Of a DNA stretch of 64,000 bases, positions 35,213-43,490 are shown piece after piece. The translations under genes and the position numbers were made by a program. Position 1 is the stretch's first letter. Each line of letters begins with the position of its first letter. This stretch comes from Caballeronia telluris. Its GTDB lineage: Bacteria > Pseudomonadota > Gammaproteobacteria > Burkholderiales > Burkholderiaceae. Where the stretch lies: contig NZ_FCNZ02000001.1 in assembly GCF_001544495.1 (NCBI RefSeq), forward strand, positions 372,001 through 436,000, written 5' to 3'. The notes under the pieces were generated by a model, which saw nothing but the letters and a program-made list of their open reading frames with translations, was not told the origin of the DNA and made no database searches.

Positions 35213-35890
35213 TCACCGCTTGGTGTAGCGCAGCCAGACCGCGTCGTGCTCGGTCCTCTCGACCGATGCCAGTTTCAGATACGACGGCGCTTTCCACTGC
35301 TGCATCGCCACTTCGAACGACGACGGGTGTTCGTCGCGGCCATCGACGAGCGGCAGGATCAGCACGCTGACTTCATCGACGAGTCCCGCCTGAACGAACG
35401 CGCCGCTCACGTGCGAGCCGCCCTCGACGATCAGCTTCTTTACGCCCAGTTCGTGCGCGAGCGTCTCGACGACCGAAGCAAGGTCGATGTCCGACTTGCC
35501 GCCGAATACATACGATGCGCCGATCGATTGAAGGTAGGCGAGGAAGTCGTCCGGCACTGCTTCGCTCAGCACTTCGACCACGTGCGATTCGAGCGCCGTG
35601 TCGCTTTTCCACGCGACTCGCCCTTGCGGATCGATCGAGATCGCGTATTGCGAGGCGTCGCGTTTCACGAAATGGTTAGTGCGCGCAATCGGCGATTTCG
35701 CGAGACCCTTCGGATAGTCCTTGCCATGCGAAATTTCCTGCATGGTCACGCGCCCGCAGATCCATCCATCGGCCTCGAACGTCGCGGCGGTGCGCTCGTA
35801 GAGATCGCTCGCATAGTCGAGATGCCAGCCGTCGGTGAGACTGCGGCCATCCACCGACGACATCATGTGGGCAACGATATAAGGCTTCAT
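35213..35890 (-). CDS. dihydrofolate reductase-fold (RibD C-terminal) family protein
   Basis: A 225-residue protein of the RibD C-terminal/DHFR-like reductase family: MKPYIVAHMMSSVDGR, GWICGRVTMQE, DPQGRVAW, SYVFGGKSDIDL and LIVEGGSHVSGAFVQAGLVD. RibD-type reductases use NAD(P)H on pyrimidine sugars; stand-alone members like this have no known substrate. A typical Rossmann-like GGS motif is present. It overlaps nothing and converges with the superinfection-immunity gene, 8 bases apart. Confidence 0.86.
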   Translation of the reverse strand: MKPYIVAHMMSSVDGRSLTDGWHLDYASDLYERTAATFEADGWICGRVTMQEISHGKDYPKGLAKSPIARTNHFVKRDASQYAISIDPQGRVAWKSDTALESHVVEVLSEAVPDDFLAYLQSIGASYVFGGKSDIDLASVVETLAHELGVKKLIVEGGSHVSGAFVQAGLVDEVSVLILPLVDGRDEHPSSFEVAMQQWKAPSYLKLASVERTEHDAVWLRYTKR

Positions 35891-35957
35891 CGGCGAACTC
35901 CTTGCAATGGACGGAAGATCCGTCTGCGCAGCAAGTGTCGTTCCGCGAGCCGCGTCC

Positions 35958-36074
35958 TTAGCACCAGACGACGCGGTCGTAGCCGACCGTGCGGCGGAAG
36001 ACGTGGCGGTCGCCCCACGTGGTGTACTCCATGTACGCGCATTCGAGCACCACGATCCAGTTACGCAAATTCAT
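35958..36074 (-). CDS. 38-residue protein of unknown function
   Basis: A short frame with an ATG at 36074 preceded by GGAGA about seven bases upstream, and G/C-rich third positions throughout. The product (MNLRNWIVVLECAYMEYTTW then RRTVGYDRVVWC) is rich in Trp and Tyr and has two cysteines. The composition is not that of an antisense shadow, and there is no overlapping gene on either strand, so I believe it is real but it needs conservation evidence. Confidence 0.5.
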   Translation of the reverse strand: MNLRNWIVVLECAYMEYTTWGDRHVFRRTVGYDRVVWC

Positions 36075-36323
36075 CGACGTTCTCCGTTTGCTTGGCCCGT
36101 CGCCGTTTCGACATGATTCAAGTCTAGCGACGCCGCACGCGGACAATTGGGCGAACAGAGGCACCTGTCGGGCTTAGTTCGCCTCACGAGCGGAAGGGCG
36201 TCACGCGGATTGACCAGCCCGTGACGCGCGATGCAAGGCGGCGCAAAGCCATGGCCGCCCGCAGGAGAAAGATGGGCGCGCTCGGGCCAGACGACCGGCG
36301 AGAGCACGGACCCGTGTGGACCG

Positions 36324-36584
36324 CTATTTGAAGTCGCTGGTTTCCAGTTCCACCGACTGTCCGCCATTGTGATCGAGCACGCGCCGCGCGGCCTCTTCGA
36401 TGCGCACGCGGCTGCCTTCGAAGGTGCTCAAGAGTGCATGAGAAGACGTGCCGGCATTGCCGAAGTGATCGTTAAGCGCATCGAGAGATACACTGCACCA
36501 GACCTCACGGCCGTCGACATTGGCTTCGAACGCGACACGCGAAGCAGCTACGATGTGACGCCGGCCGCTGAATTCAATATTCAT
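36324..36584 (-). CDS. DUF1488 domain-containing protein
   Basis: An 86-residue protein covering the DUF1488 domain: VAFEANVDGREVWCSVSLDA near the start, ALNDHFG, VRIEEAARRVLDHNG and VELETSDF at the end. The family is small, cytosolic and uncharacterised. GGAGAGA lies five bases before the ATG at 36584, which decides this start over a longer frame to 36695. It is in an isolated, same-strand position beside the 38-residue gene. Confidence 0.85.
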   Translation of the reverse strand: MNIEFSGRRHIVAASRVAFEANVDGREVWCSVSLDALNDHFGNAGTSSHALLSTFEGSRVRIEEAARRVLDHNGGQSVELETSDFK

Positions 36585-36757
36585 GTCATCTCTCCGTGAT
36601 TGATTCGCAAAGCCTCGTACAGCACGGCGTGTGCCAGCGGACAGGCGCCGGCCCGTAACGCCGGCCGCGCGCAAATCGTCGCGCGGCGCTTCCAATTATA
36701 GGAACACCCTACGGCTTTTCCCGGAGCATTTTGCAGACGCCTTGCAACGGGCCGCGA

Positions 36758-37681
36758 TCAGGGCGCACGGCGCCGGCGCGCGCGCCGTTTCAGCGCCTGC
36801 GAAACGGCTTCGCGCACGCATTCGGCAACGAGTCCAGACGCCTGCGTAGGCACGGCGCTCGTCGCGCGCGCGATCACGAGCGGCTGGCGCACGGTCGCTT
36901 CGCGAATCGGCCGCTCGACGATGCCCGGCACTTGCGTATTCGTAGCGCTCTGCGTAATCAGCAGCGAAACGCCGAGCCCGTTCGCGACCATGCCCCTCAC
37001 GAGTTCCATCGACGTCGCCCGGTAGCGGACCTCGGGCGCGAGCCCGAACTGCCAGAACGGCGCCATCAGGAAATCGCGGCTGTGTGGCAAGTCGATGAGG
37101 ATGAACGGTTCTTTCGCGAGTTCGGCGAGCGCAATCGCGCCGCGCTTTCTGGCAAGGCGCGATTGCTCCGGCACGAGCGCGTACGGTTGCAGTTCGGCCA
37201 GGCATTCGCGCGCGATGTCGGAGGGCAATGCGACGTCGTAGGTCAGCGCGAGTTCGATGCGGCCGCTTTTTAGCCACGCTTCGATTTCAGCGAGATCGCC
37301 TTCGATGAAACGCACTGCGAGGTTCGGATAGCGCTCGCGCGCGATGCGCAGCACGAGCGGCAGATACACCGGCGCGATCGTGCTGAAGACGCCAATCTGC
37401 ACTTCGCCGCACGCGGGGTCGCCGCCGTCGTCGGCCTCGAAGGCAGCGGCGGCCTTGAGGAGCCGCCGTGCTTCGTCGAGCTTGCGGGTACCGAAGCGCG
37501 TCAGCGTCATTTTCGTTCCGGGGCCGCGCGCGAAGAGGTCTTCGCCAAAGAGCGCCTCCAGTTCGCGGACCGCGACCGAGATGGACGGCTGCGACACGCT
37601 CAGTTCGTTGGCAGCGGCGGTCGTGCTGCCCGACTGCGCGGCGGCGACGAAATAGCGAAGCAGGCGCAACGAGACGGTCAT
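36758..37681 (-). CDS. LysR family transcriptional regulator
   Basis: A 307-residue LysR regulator: winged helix-turn-helix (LRLLRYFVAAAQSGSTTAAA, then NELSVSQPSISVAVRELEAL) and a substrate-binding co-inducer domain (about 90-295, starting near EVQIGVFSTIAPVYLPLVLR). A basic RRARRRR tail follows. It is divergent from the CoA-transferase/acyl-CoA dehydrogenase operon with a 97-base AT-rich gap, so it very likely regulates that pair. Confidence 0.92.
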   Translation of the reverse strand: MTVSLRLLRYFVAAAQSGSTTAAANELSVSQPSISVAVRELEALFGEDLFARGPGTKMTLTRFGTRKLDEARRLLKAAAAFEADDGGDPACGEVQIGVFSTIAPVYLPLVLRIARERYPNLAVRFIEGDLAEIEAWLKSGRIELALTYDVALPSDIARECLAELQPYALVPEQSRLARKRGAIALAELAKEPFILIDLPHSRDFLMAPFWQFGLAPEVRYRATSMELVRGMVANGLGVSLLITQSATNTQVPGIVERPIREATVRQPLVIARATSAVPTQASGLVAECVREAVSQALKRRARRRRAP

Positions 37682-37778
37682 TAGAAAATCCTATAAGACC
37701 TAATTCAATCCGATATTTTACTTGATAGGTTACAGCGAACAGAATCGGCCGATCGACGAATCTGAGAAGGAGATGGAC
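37682..37778. promoter_or_regulatory. AT-rich divergent promoter region of LysR and the CoA-transferase operon
   Basis: This 97-base gap is unusually A/T-rich for the window and contains an inverted pair CCTAT (37690-37694) and ATAGG (37725-37729). It is the expected site for LysR binding and both promoters. A Shine-Dalgarno AAGGAG (37767-37772) precedes the GTG at 37779. Confidence 0.45.
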
Positions 37779-39005
37779 GTGAGCGAAGACGCGCTGCCGC
37801 TGGCCGGCATCCATGTGATCGACTTTTCCCGCGTGCTCGCGGGCCCTTACTGCACCGCGCTGCTCGCCGACCTGGGCGCGGAAGTCATCAAGATCGAGCC
37901 GCCCGACGGCGACGATTACCGCGCGGTCGGCCCGTTCAGCGACGGCGAGAGCGGCCTCTTCGGCGCGCTGAACCGCAACAAGCAGAGCATCGTCATCGAC
38001 CTGAAGACCGACGCCGGCCGCACGCTCGCGCAAACACTGTGCGCCTGGGCGGATGTCGTCGTGGAGAATTTCCGGCCGGGCGTCGCCGACAAGCTCGGCA
38101 TCGGCCATGCGCAGTTGAGCGAAGTGAATCCGGCGCTCGTCTATGCAAGCGTGTCGGGGTTCGGGCAGACGGGACCGCATGCGCACCGGCCGGCCTACGA
38201 CATCATCCTGCAAGCGATGTGCGGCCTGATGGACGCGACCGGTTCGCCCGACGGCCCGCCGACGCTCGTCGGCGAATCGGTGTCGGACGTGGTGAGCGGA
38301 CTCTTCGCGTCGTGGGGCGTGCTGGCCGCGCTGCTGGCGCGCGAAAAGACCGGGCGCGGCACGCACGTCGACGTGTCGATGTTCGACGCGACGCTCGCGC
38401 TCTCGGCCACGCTCGTCGCGCGCTATGCGGCGACGGGCATCGCGCCCGTGCGCACGGGCAACCGGCATGCGTCGTCGGCGCCGTTCGGGGCATATCGTGC
38501 CGCCGATGGGTTCTTCGTCGTGGCGGTGCTGAACAACCGGCTCTTCGATGCGTTCGCCCAGGCGATCGACGCCCCGCAACTCGCGAGCGACCCGCGCTTC
38601 GCCGACGATCAGTCGCGCTGCGAGAACGAGGCGGCGCTGCGGGACGCGATCGAAAGCTGGTCGCGCGAGCGGTCGGTGGAAGAGGTCAACGCGATGCTCG
38701 AAGCCGCGCGCATTCCGGTCGCGCCGATCCGCAACGTCCAGCAGGCGCTCGAAAGCGAACACGCCGCCTTTCGCGGCTTGTTGAGCGAGACGCCGCATGC
38801 GAGTGGCCGCGCGCGGCGGCTGCCTTCGCAGCCGGTGAAGTTCTCGGGGTACGCGGGCAATCGCGTGACGCGCGCACCCGCGCTCGGCGAGCATACCGAC
38901 GCGATCCTGCGCGACCAGCTCGGCATGAACGCGAGCCAGATCGAAGCGCTGCGCAGGCTGGGCGCCTTCGGAAACGCCTCGCAAAAGGAGCGCGATCATG
39001 CTTAA
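37779..39005 (+). CDS. CaiB/BaiF-type CoA transferase
   Basis: A 408-residue family III CoA transferase, moving CoA between acyl-CoA and a carboxylic acid. The family signature is complete: LAGIHVIDFSRVLAGPYCTA, LLADLGAEVIKIEPPDGDD, NRNKQSIVIDLKTDAGRT, VVENFRPGVADKLGIG, and catalytic Asp in PAYDIILQA region. The start is set to the GTG at 37779: AAGGAG ends at 37772, six bases before it, whereas an ATG at 37773 would have no spacing. The stop overlaps the start of the acyl-CoA dehydrogenase by eight bases, so both are co-translated. Confidence 0.9.
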   Translation: MSEDALPLAGIHVIDFSRVLAGPYCTALLADLGAEVIKIEPPDGDDYRAVGPFSDGESGLFGALNRNKQSIVIDLKTDAGRTLAQTLCAWADVVVENFRPGVADKLGIGHAQLSEVNPALVYASVSGFGQTGPHAHRPAYDIILQAMCGLMDATGSPDGPPTLVGESVSDVVSGLFASWGVLAALLAREKTGRGTHVDVSMFDATLALSATLVARYAATGIAPVRTGNRHASSAPFGAYRAADGFFVVAVLNNRLFDAFAQAIDAPQLASDPRFADDQSRCENEAALRDAIESWSRERSVEEVNAMLEAARIPVAPIRNVQQALESEHAAFRGLLSETPHASGRARRLPSQPVKFSGYAGNRVTRAPALGEHTDAILRDQLGMNASQIEALRRLGAFGNASQKERDHA

Positions 39006-40137
39006 GCGACTCGGCATCGAAGACGGCGACATCGAAATCGCCGATGCGATCGCGCGCTTCGCGCAGAGCGAGCTTGCGCCGCAAGCGGCCATCGTGGACC
39101 GCGACGAGATCGCGACGACGCGCTACGTTGCTCAACTGGGCGAACTCGGTGTCATGGGCATGAACGTGCCTGAGCGCTGGGGCGGCAGCGGTGCAACGCC
39201 TGCGTCGATCGTCCTGGCGCTCGTCGAGATCGCGCGTGCGTGCGCGGCCACGTCGTCGATGATCGGCGCGCACTATCTCGCGACCGATTCGATCCTGATC
39301 GGCGGCGACGATGCACAGCGCGAGCGCTTTCTTCCCGACGCAGCGGCGGGACGCAAGCTCGGCGCGTTCGCGCTCACCGAGCCGCGCGCGGGCTCGAATC
39401 CCGCCGACATGGCGACGCGCGCCTTGCCCGAAGGCGAGGGCTACCGGCTCTGCGGCGTGAAGCACTTCATCTCGAACGCGCACGCGGCCGACTTCATCGT
39501 CGTCTACGCGAAGACGAACGTGGACGCGGGCGCGCGCGGGATCAGCGCGTTCGTGGTCGACCGGCACGCGACGGGTGTCGATGTCGGGCCGCCCGAGAAG
39601 CTGATGGGCATTCATGGGGCGCCCGCGCACGAAGTGTCGTTCGACTGCTTCGTGCCCGCTCTCAACCGGCTCGGCGCCGAGGGCAGCGGCTTTCGCACGG
39701 CGATGAAGGTGCTGGACAGCAGCCGACTCGACGTGGCGGCGACGGCGCTCGGCATCGCCGAAGCGGCGCTCGCGCACGCGGTCGGCTGGGTGAAGGAGCG
39801 CCGCGTGGGCGGCGAGCCGCTCGCGCACAAGCAGGGGCTGCAGTGGGTTCTCGCGGACATGAAGACGCGCCTCGAAGCCGCCTGGCTCCTCACGCTTCAG
39901 GCGGCGGCGCGGCGCGCGGCGGGCGGACCGTTCACCGACGCTGCATCGATGGCGAAGCTCTACGCCACAGAGATGGCCGGCTTCGTCACGGATGCCGCCT
40001 TGCAGATGCACGGCGGTTACGGCTACACGCGCGAGTTGCCGCTCGAGCGGCTCGTGCGCGATGCGCGCATCCTGCGCATCTACGAAGGATCGTCGGAAAT
40101 CCAGCGCACGGTCATCGCGCGGGCGTTGCTGGCGTGA
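38998..40137 (+). CDS. acyl-CoA dehydrogenase
   Basis: A 379-residue FAD acyl-CoA dehydrogenase. FAD/substrate loops ALTEPRAGSNPADMATRA and GVKHFISNA are present, and the C-terminal catalytic region reads MHGGYGYTRELPLERLVRDA then IYEGSSEIQRTVIARALL, with the catalytic glutamate in YEG. Paired with the CoA transferase (8-base overlap) under a divergent LysR gene, it probably oxidises an acyl group activated by that transferase; acid identity unknown. AAAAGGAG lies about seven bases before the ATG. Confidence 0.92.
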   Translation: MLKRLGIEDGDIEIADAIARFAQSELAPQAAIVDRDEIATTRYVAQLGELGVMGMNVPERWGGSGATPASIVLALVEIARACAATSSMIGAHYLATDSILIGGDDAQRERFLPDAAAGRKLGAFALTEPRAGSNPADMATRALPEGEGYRLCGVKHFISNAHAADFIVVYAKTNVDAGARGISAFVVDRHATGVDVGPPEKLMGIHGAPAHEVSFDCFVPALNRLGAEGSGFRTAMKVLDSSRLDVAATALGIAEAALAHAVGWVKERRVGGEPLAHKQGLQWVLADMKTRLEAAWLLTLQAAARRAAGGPFTDAASMAKLYATEMAGFVTDAALQMHGGYGYTRELPLERLVRDARILRIYEGSSEIQRTVIARALLA

Positions 40138-40146
40138 GCGACGTCA

Positions 40147-40731
40147 TCACGACTTCGGAACGCGGCCCATCAAAAAGAACTCGTCGTTGGGCTGCATCGA
40201 AATCACGTTCGCCATCCGGTTCGAGAGCCCGAAAAACGCCGTGATAGCGGCGATGTCCCAGATGTCCTCGTCGGAGAAGCCGTGCTCGCGCAGCGCCGCG
40301 AAATCCGCTTCATCGACACTGCCCGACGCGCGGCACACCTTCAGCGCGAAGTCGAGCATCGTCTTTTGCCGGGGCGTGATGTCTGCCTTGCGATGATTGA
40401 CCGCGACCTGATCGGCGACCAGCATATTTTTTTCATAGATGCGCAGGATCGCCCCATGCGCGACGACGCAATAAAGACACTCGTTCACCGCGCTCGTCGC
40501 GACCACGATCATTTCGCGCTCGCCTTTGGTGAGACCGCCTTCCTTGAGCATCAGCGCGTCGTGGTACGCGAAGAACGCGCGGAATTCGTCGGGGCGGTGC
40601 GCGAGCGTGAGGAACACGTTCGGCACGAAACCGGCCTTTTCCTGCACTGCGACGATGCGTGCTCGGATATCCTCGGGCCAGATAGCGGGATCGGGTACGG
40701 GGTAGCGGCTGATCGGCTTCGCGTTCGTCAT
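40147..40731 (-). CDS. peroxidase-related/AhpD-like (carboxymuconolactone decarboxylase fold) protein
   Basis: A 194-residue all-helical protein of the AhpD/CMD family, PRA (peroxidase-related) branch: HRPDEFRAFFAYHDALMLKE, LTKGEREMIVVATSAVNECLYC (here NECLYCVVAHG holds the CxxC thiols and adjacent His). AhpD-type proteins reduce alkyl hydroperoxide reductase; the redox partner of this branch is unknown. It converges on the acyl-CoA dehydrogenase with 9 bases between. Confidence 0.85.
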   Translation of the reverse strand: MTNAKPISRYPVPDPAIWPEDIRARIVAVQEKAGFVPNVFLTLAHRPDEFRAFFAYHDALMLKEGGLTKGEREMIVVATSAVNECLYCVVAHGAILRIYEKNMLVADQVAVNHRKADITPRQKTMLDFALKVCRASGSVDEADFAALREHGFSDEDIWDIAAITAFFGLSNRMANVISMQPNDEFFLMGRVPKS

Positions 40732-40912
40732 GGGGGTCTCCGTGGTCGGGAATCTCGCGCCAGAGGGGCGTCGGCCGATTGTAGCGGCTCGTGGTTCGGG
40801 AACGCCGAAGGCGCGGCGTCGGCGTTTTCCCGTAGAAACGCGTCGAAGGTATGCCGGTTGCTAACAGAGTGCTTTCTTGGACAACCGACGCAAAAGGGCG
40901 CAACGACGGCGC

Positions 40913-41359
40913 ATGGAACCCTACGAACGCACTCCGCGAGAAACGATCTGGCGCATTCCGCAAGCGGCATCGCCGATCGAGGAAAAGCGCGTCCTGATCG
41001 CCGACGACGACCTCAGCGCGACGCGCGCCACGATGCTCGCGCTGGAGGATGCGGGCTTCGTCGTGCGCGCGGCGCACACGGGGCTCGATGCGGTCGGCGT
41101 GGCGCGCAAATGGCGGCCGGCCACCGTGCTGCTCGACCTGACGATGCCGCTCGGCGACGGCTGGGAGGCGGCCGAAGTGATCCGCGCGTCGGACCCCGGC
41201 ATGCTGCTGATGGCGCACACGAGTTCCACCGACTACGCGGACTGGCAGCGCTCGCGTCGCAGCGGCTTCGACGCGTACTTTGTCAAGCCGACCGAGCCGG
41301 CGCGGATCATCGAAGTGATCGAGCAGTATTTCCTTCAGCAGCCGGCTTCGGGCGCGTAG
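40913..41359 (+). CDS. stand-alone receiver-domain response regulator
   Basis: A 148-residue CheY-like protein: VLIADDDLSATRATMLALED with acidic pocket, phosphoacceptor aspartate in VLLDLTMPLGDGWE, MAHTSS and the conserved lysine in YFVKPTEPA. No output domain follows, so it probably acts by protein-protein contact. It starts with a ~35-residue extension; the ATG at 40913 is uncertain because its Shine-Dalgarno is poor and a TTG at 40877 is in frame. No kinase is adjacent. Confidence 0.8.
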   Translation: MEPYERTPRETIWRIPQAASPIEEKRVLIADDDLSATRATMLALEDAGFVVRAAHTGLDAVGVARKWRPATVLLDLTMPLGDGWEAAEVIRASDPGMLLMAHTSSTDYADWQRSRRSGFDAYFVKPTEPARIIEVIEQYFLQQPASGA

Positions 41360-41725
41360 GTTGCGCGCGCGGCGACGCCTTGTGTTGTTGAAATCGGTGA
41401 AGAGCGGAGCCGGAAGAGCTTTAGATGCTCCGCGTTCGGATCGCGATGATAGTCGGCGGCGAGGTGCTTTTTCTCTTTGCGGAACGTGAAGACGTGTACG
41501 AACTCGCTGGTAACGCCTTCGTTTGATCGGCTATTCGTCGCGTGGGAGCGGTGCCTGGGTCGCGGTCATGTATTGGGCGAGGTGACGGTGCGAGAGCGCG
41601 AGCACATTCAGAAGCGGATGGCGGTTCGGCGCAGATGGTCGCATGATTTCAAGCACGCGGCGTACTCGTGTCCGCGCGCATTCGTTGCCAAAAAGAAGCT
41701 GACCCGTAAAAAGTAGGTTAGCTAA
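41360..41725. other. gene-free gap with possible decayed minus-strand gene
   Basis: No intact gene is convincing in these 366 bases, which are less G/C-rich at third positions than neighbours. On the minus strand a frame from about 41725 to a stop at 41531 (containing ATG at 41644) is followed, in another frame from about 41568 down to 41335, by a start-less stretch reading FVHVFTFRKEKKHLAADYH, which looks protein-like. This may be a frameshifted remnant. A 10-base palindrome GTTAGCTAAC lies at 41717-41726. On the plus strand a TTG-started 79-codon frame (41477-41716) has no ribosome-binding site and is not credited. Confidence 0.35.
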
Positions 41726-42427
41726 CTAAAGATCGGCAGCATCAGACGGCGCGATACTGCGGTCATGCAAAGCCGACGCGATGAGCCACGCGTTCGCGCC
41801 GGCGGCTTCAGCCGCGCGCAAGTCGTCGATGTGACGCACGCCGCCCGCGCCTGCGATCGTACGATCGTTTCCCGCGCGGCGCCGGATTTCGGCGAGCGTC
41901 GCGAGATCGGGGCCGCTGTACGAGCCGACCCGGTCGAGCGACATCGCGATCACGCGCGCAGGCCAGCGCGATGCGTCGTGCCACAGTGCGGGATCGCCGA
42001 GCGGCGCATCGAGCCGGCGGTCGAGCGAGAGCACCGCATCGTGCGCGAACGCGTGAACCGGCTCGGCGCGCAAGGTTTCGCTGCCGAAGACCGGCGTGAC
42101 GACCGCGCCTTCTTTCCGCAACGAGGCAATCGTGTCGAGCGCGGACGCGCCATCGGTGAAGCCCGCATCGAGCCACAATTCGACGCCCGGCAGCGCGCGG
42201 GCGAGACGCGCGAGCGCGGCCCGCTGCGGCGCGCCGCGCATGATGCCGTCGAGGTCCGCGACGTAGAGCACGGGCGCCGCGCAATAGTCGACGAGCGCGC
42301 GCGCGACGACGGCCGGATCGCTGCCGCTGCACAGTTGCGACTGCACCGGCCGATAGCGGCTGCGCTCGCCGCGCACCGCATGGACGGCGACGCCGTCCAG
42401 AAGATCGACGACGGGGATGATCCGCAT
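41726..42427 (-). CDS. HisA/HisF-like TIM-barrel protein
   Basis: A 233-residue barrel protein related to HisA: MRIIPVVDLLDGVAVHAVRG, LYVADLDGIMRGAPQR, ELWLDAGFTDGAS, and TIAGAGGVRHIDDLRAAEAA. HisA uses two catalytic aspartates; the first (VVDLLDG) and the later AGGVR barrel motif are visible. True hisA genes usually sit in the his operon; here the gene follows nudC by 7 bases. HisA-like proteins of this kind are known from tetrahydromethanopterin/methanofuran C1-pathway clusters, so it may serve that; inference. Confidence 0.75.
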   Translation of the reverse strand: MRIIPVVDLLDGVAVHAVRGERSRYRPVQSQLCSGSDPAVVARALVDYCAAPVLYVADLDGIMRGAPQRAALARLARALPGVELWLDAGFTDGASALDTIASLRKEGAVVTPVFGSETLRAEPVHAFAHDAVLSLDRRLDAPLGDPALWHDASRWPARVIAMSLDRVGSYSGPDLATLAEIRRRAGNDRTIAGAGGVRHIDDLRAAEAAGANAWLIASALHDRSIAPSDAADL

Positions 42428-42434
42428 CGCGGCG

Positions 42435-43394
42435 TCAGTGGCCGAGCACGGCGGTGCCACGGTCGGCGAATGCGCGCAGCAGGTGATGCGCGATCGCGAA
42501 GGGCTTCGGCGCCGTGAGGCCGTCCGGATGCGTGCCATCGAGCATCGACGCGACTTCGGCGCGCGAAAACCAGCGCGCGTCTTCGAGTTCGACCGTATCG
42601 ACGACGATCTGCGTGTCGTCGGCGTGCGCGAAGCAGCCGATCATCAGCGAAGACGGAAACGGCCACGGCTGCGTGGCGAACTGCGTCACGCCGGAACAGC
42701 GCACGCCGGCTTCCTCCAGCACTTCGCGCACGACGGCGTCGGCGGCCGTCTCGCCCGGCTCGACGAAGCCCGCGAGCGCCGAATACATGCCCGGCGCGAA
42801 CTGGCGCTGGCGGCCGAGCAGGCAGCGCTCGCCGTCGATGGCGAGCATGATCACCACCGGGTCGACGCGCGGAAAGTGCTGCGTGCCGCAGGCGTCGCAG
42901 TGACGGCGCCAGCCGGCCGCCGCCGCGCGGCTCGGCTGTCCGCAGTTTGCGCAGAAGCGGTGGCGACGGTGCCAGTCCAGCATCGACTTTGCCTGACCGA
43001 GCGCGCCGACGAGCGCAGGCGCAACGAGCCCCCGCATCGCGATCGAGCGCAGGTCGATCGGCTCGACGTCCGCAGGCGGCGCCGGTGCCTCGATCGCGTC
43101 CTTCTCGAACCCCAGCGCGAAGAGCGCGCGGCCCTCGTGCTCGCCGTCCGTTTCCTGGCCGAGAAAGACCGTCTGCACCGGCTCGCCGAAGCGGGCGGCT
43201 TCGTCGGCGGAAAAGAGCGCGTCGTGTCCGTTCGACGCTTTCAGCAGCGGAACATCCGTGCTGAAAACGACGAACCGCGTCGACGGATCGCGATAGAGGC
43301 GCTCGATGAACGCTTCGTCGTCGCGTTTTTCGGAATGCCGGTTGAGCGGGTTGAACGCAAAGCCAAGGGCGAGGAAGGGATCTGGAAGGGGCAT
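42435..43394 (-). CDS. nudC: NAD(+) diphosphatase NudC
   Basis: A 319-residue Nudix enzyme that hydrolyses NADH/NAD+ (and decaps NAD-RNA). The zinc ribbon is FCANCG and HCDACG, the Nudix box GFVEPGETAADAVVREVLEEAG, and the NudC tail motif QPWPFPSSLM. Length is longer than E. coli NudC (257) because of an N-terminal domain, which is common in Burkholderia. The HisA-like gene follows it in the same direction, 7 bases downstream, so they form an operon divergent from panE. Confidence 0.92.
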   Translation of the reverse strand: MPLPDPFLALGFAFNPLNRHSEKRDDEAFIERLYRDPSTRFVVFSTDVPLLKASNGHDALFSADEAARFGEPVQTVFLGQETDGEHEGRALFALGFEKDAIEAPAPPADVEPIDLRSIAMRGLVAPALVGALGQAKSMLDWHRRHRFCANCGQPSRAAAAGWRRHCDACGTQHFPRVDPVVIMLAIDGERCLLGRQRQFAPGMYSALAGFVEPGETAADAVVREVLEEAGVRCSGVTQFATQPWPFPSSLMIGCFAHADDTQIVVDTVELEDARWFSRAEVASMLDGTHPDGLTAPKPFAIAHHLLRAFADRGTAVLGH

Positions 43395-43490
43395 GGAAAG
43401 ATTTTTCGGTACGATCGCGCAGGTTGCAACTTACCATGACGCGTGGGATGCGGCAGGCGCGCGCATCGCACGGGACAAAGGAGCGAGACG

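Noticed and set aside
36071..36367. 98-codon minus-strand frame overlapping the DUF1488 gene and the gap
   Set aside because: It overlaps the 3' end of the DUF1488 gene out of phase and has no ribosome-binding site.
41477..41716. 79-codon plus-strand frame with a TTG start
   Set aside because: No ribosome-binding site, mixed codon use and no family; not credited as a gene.
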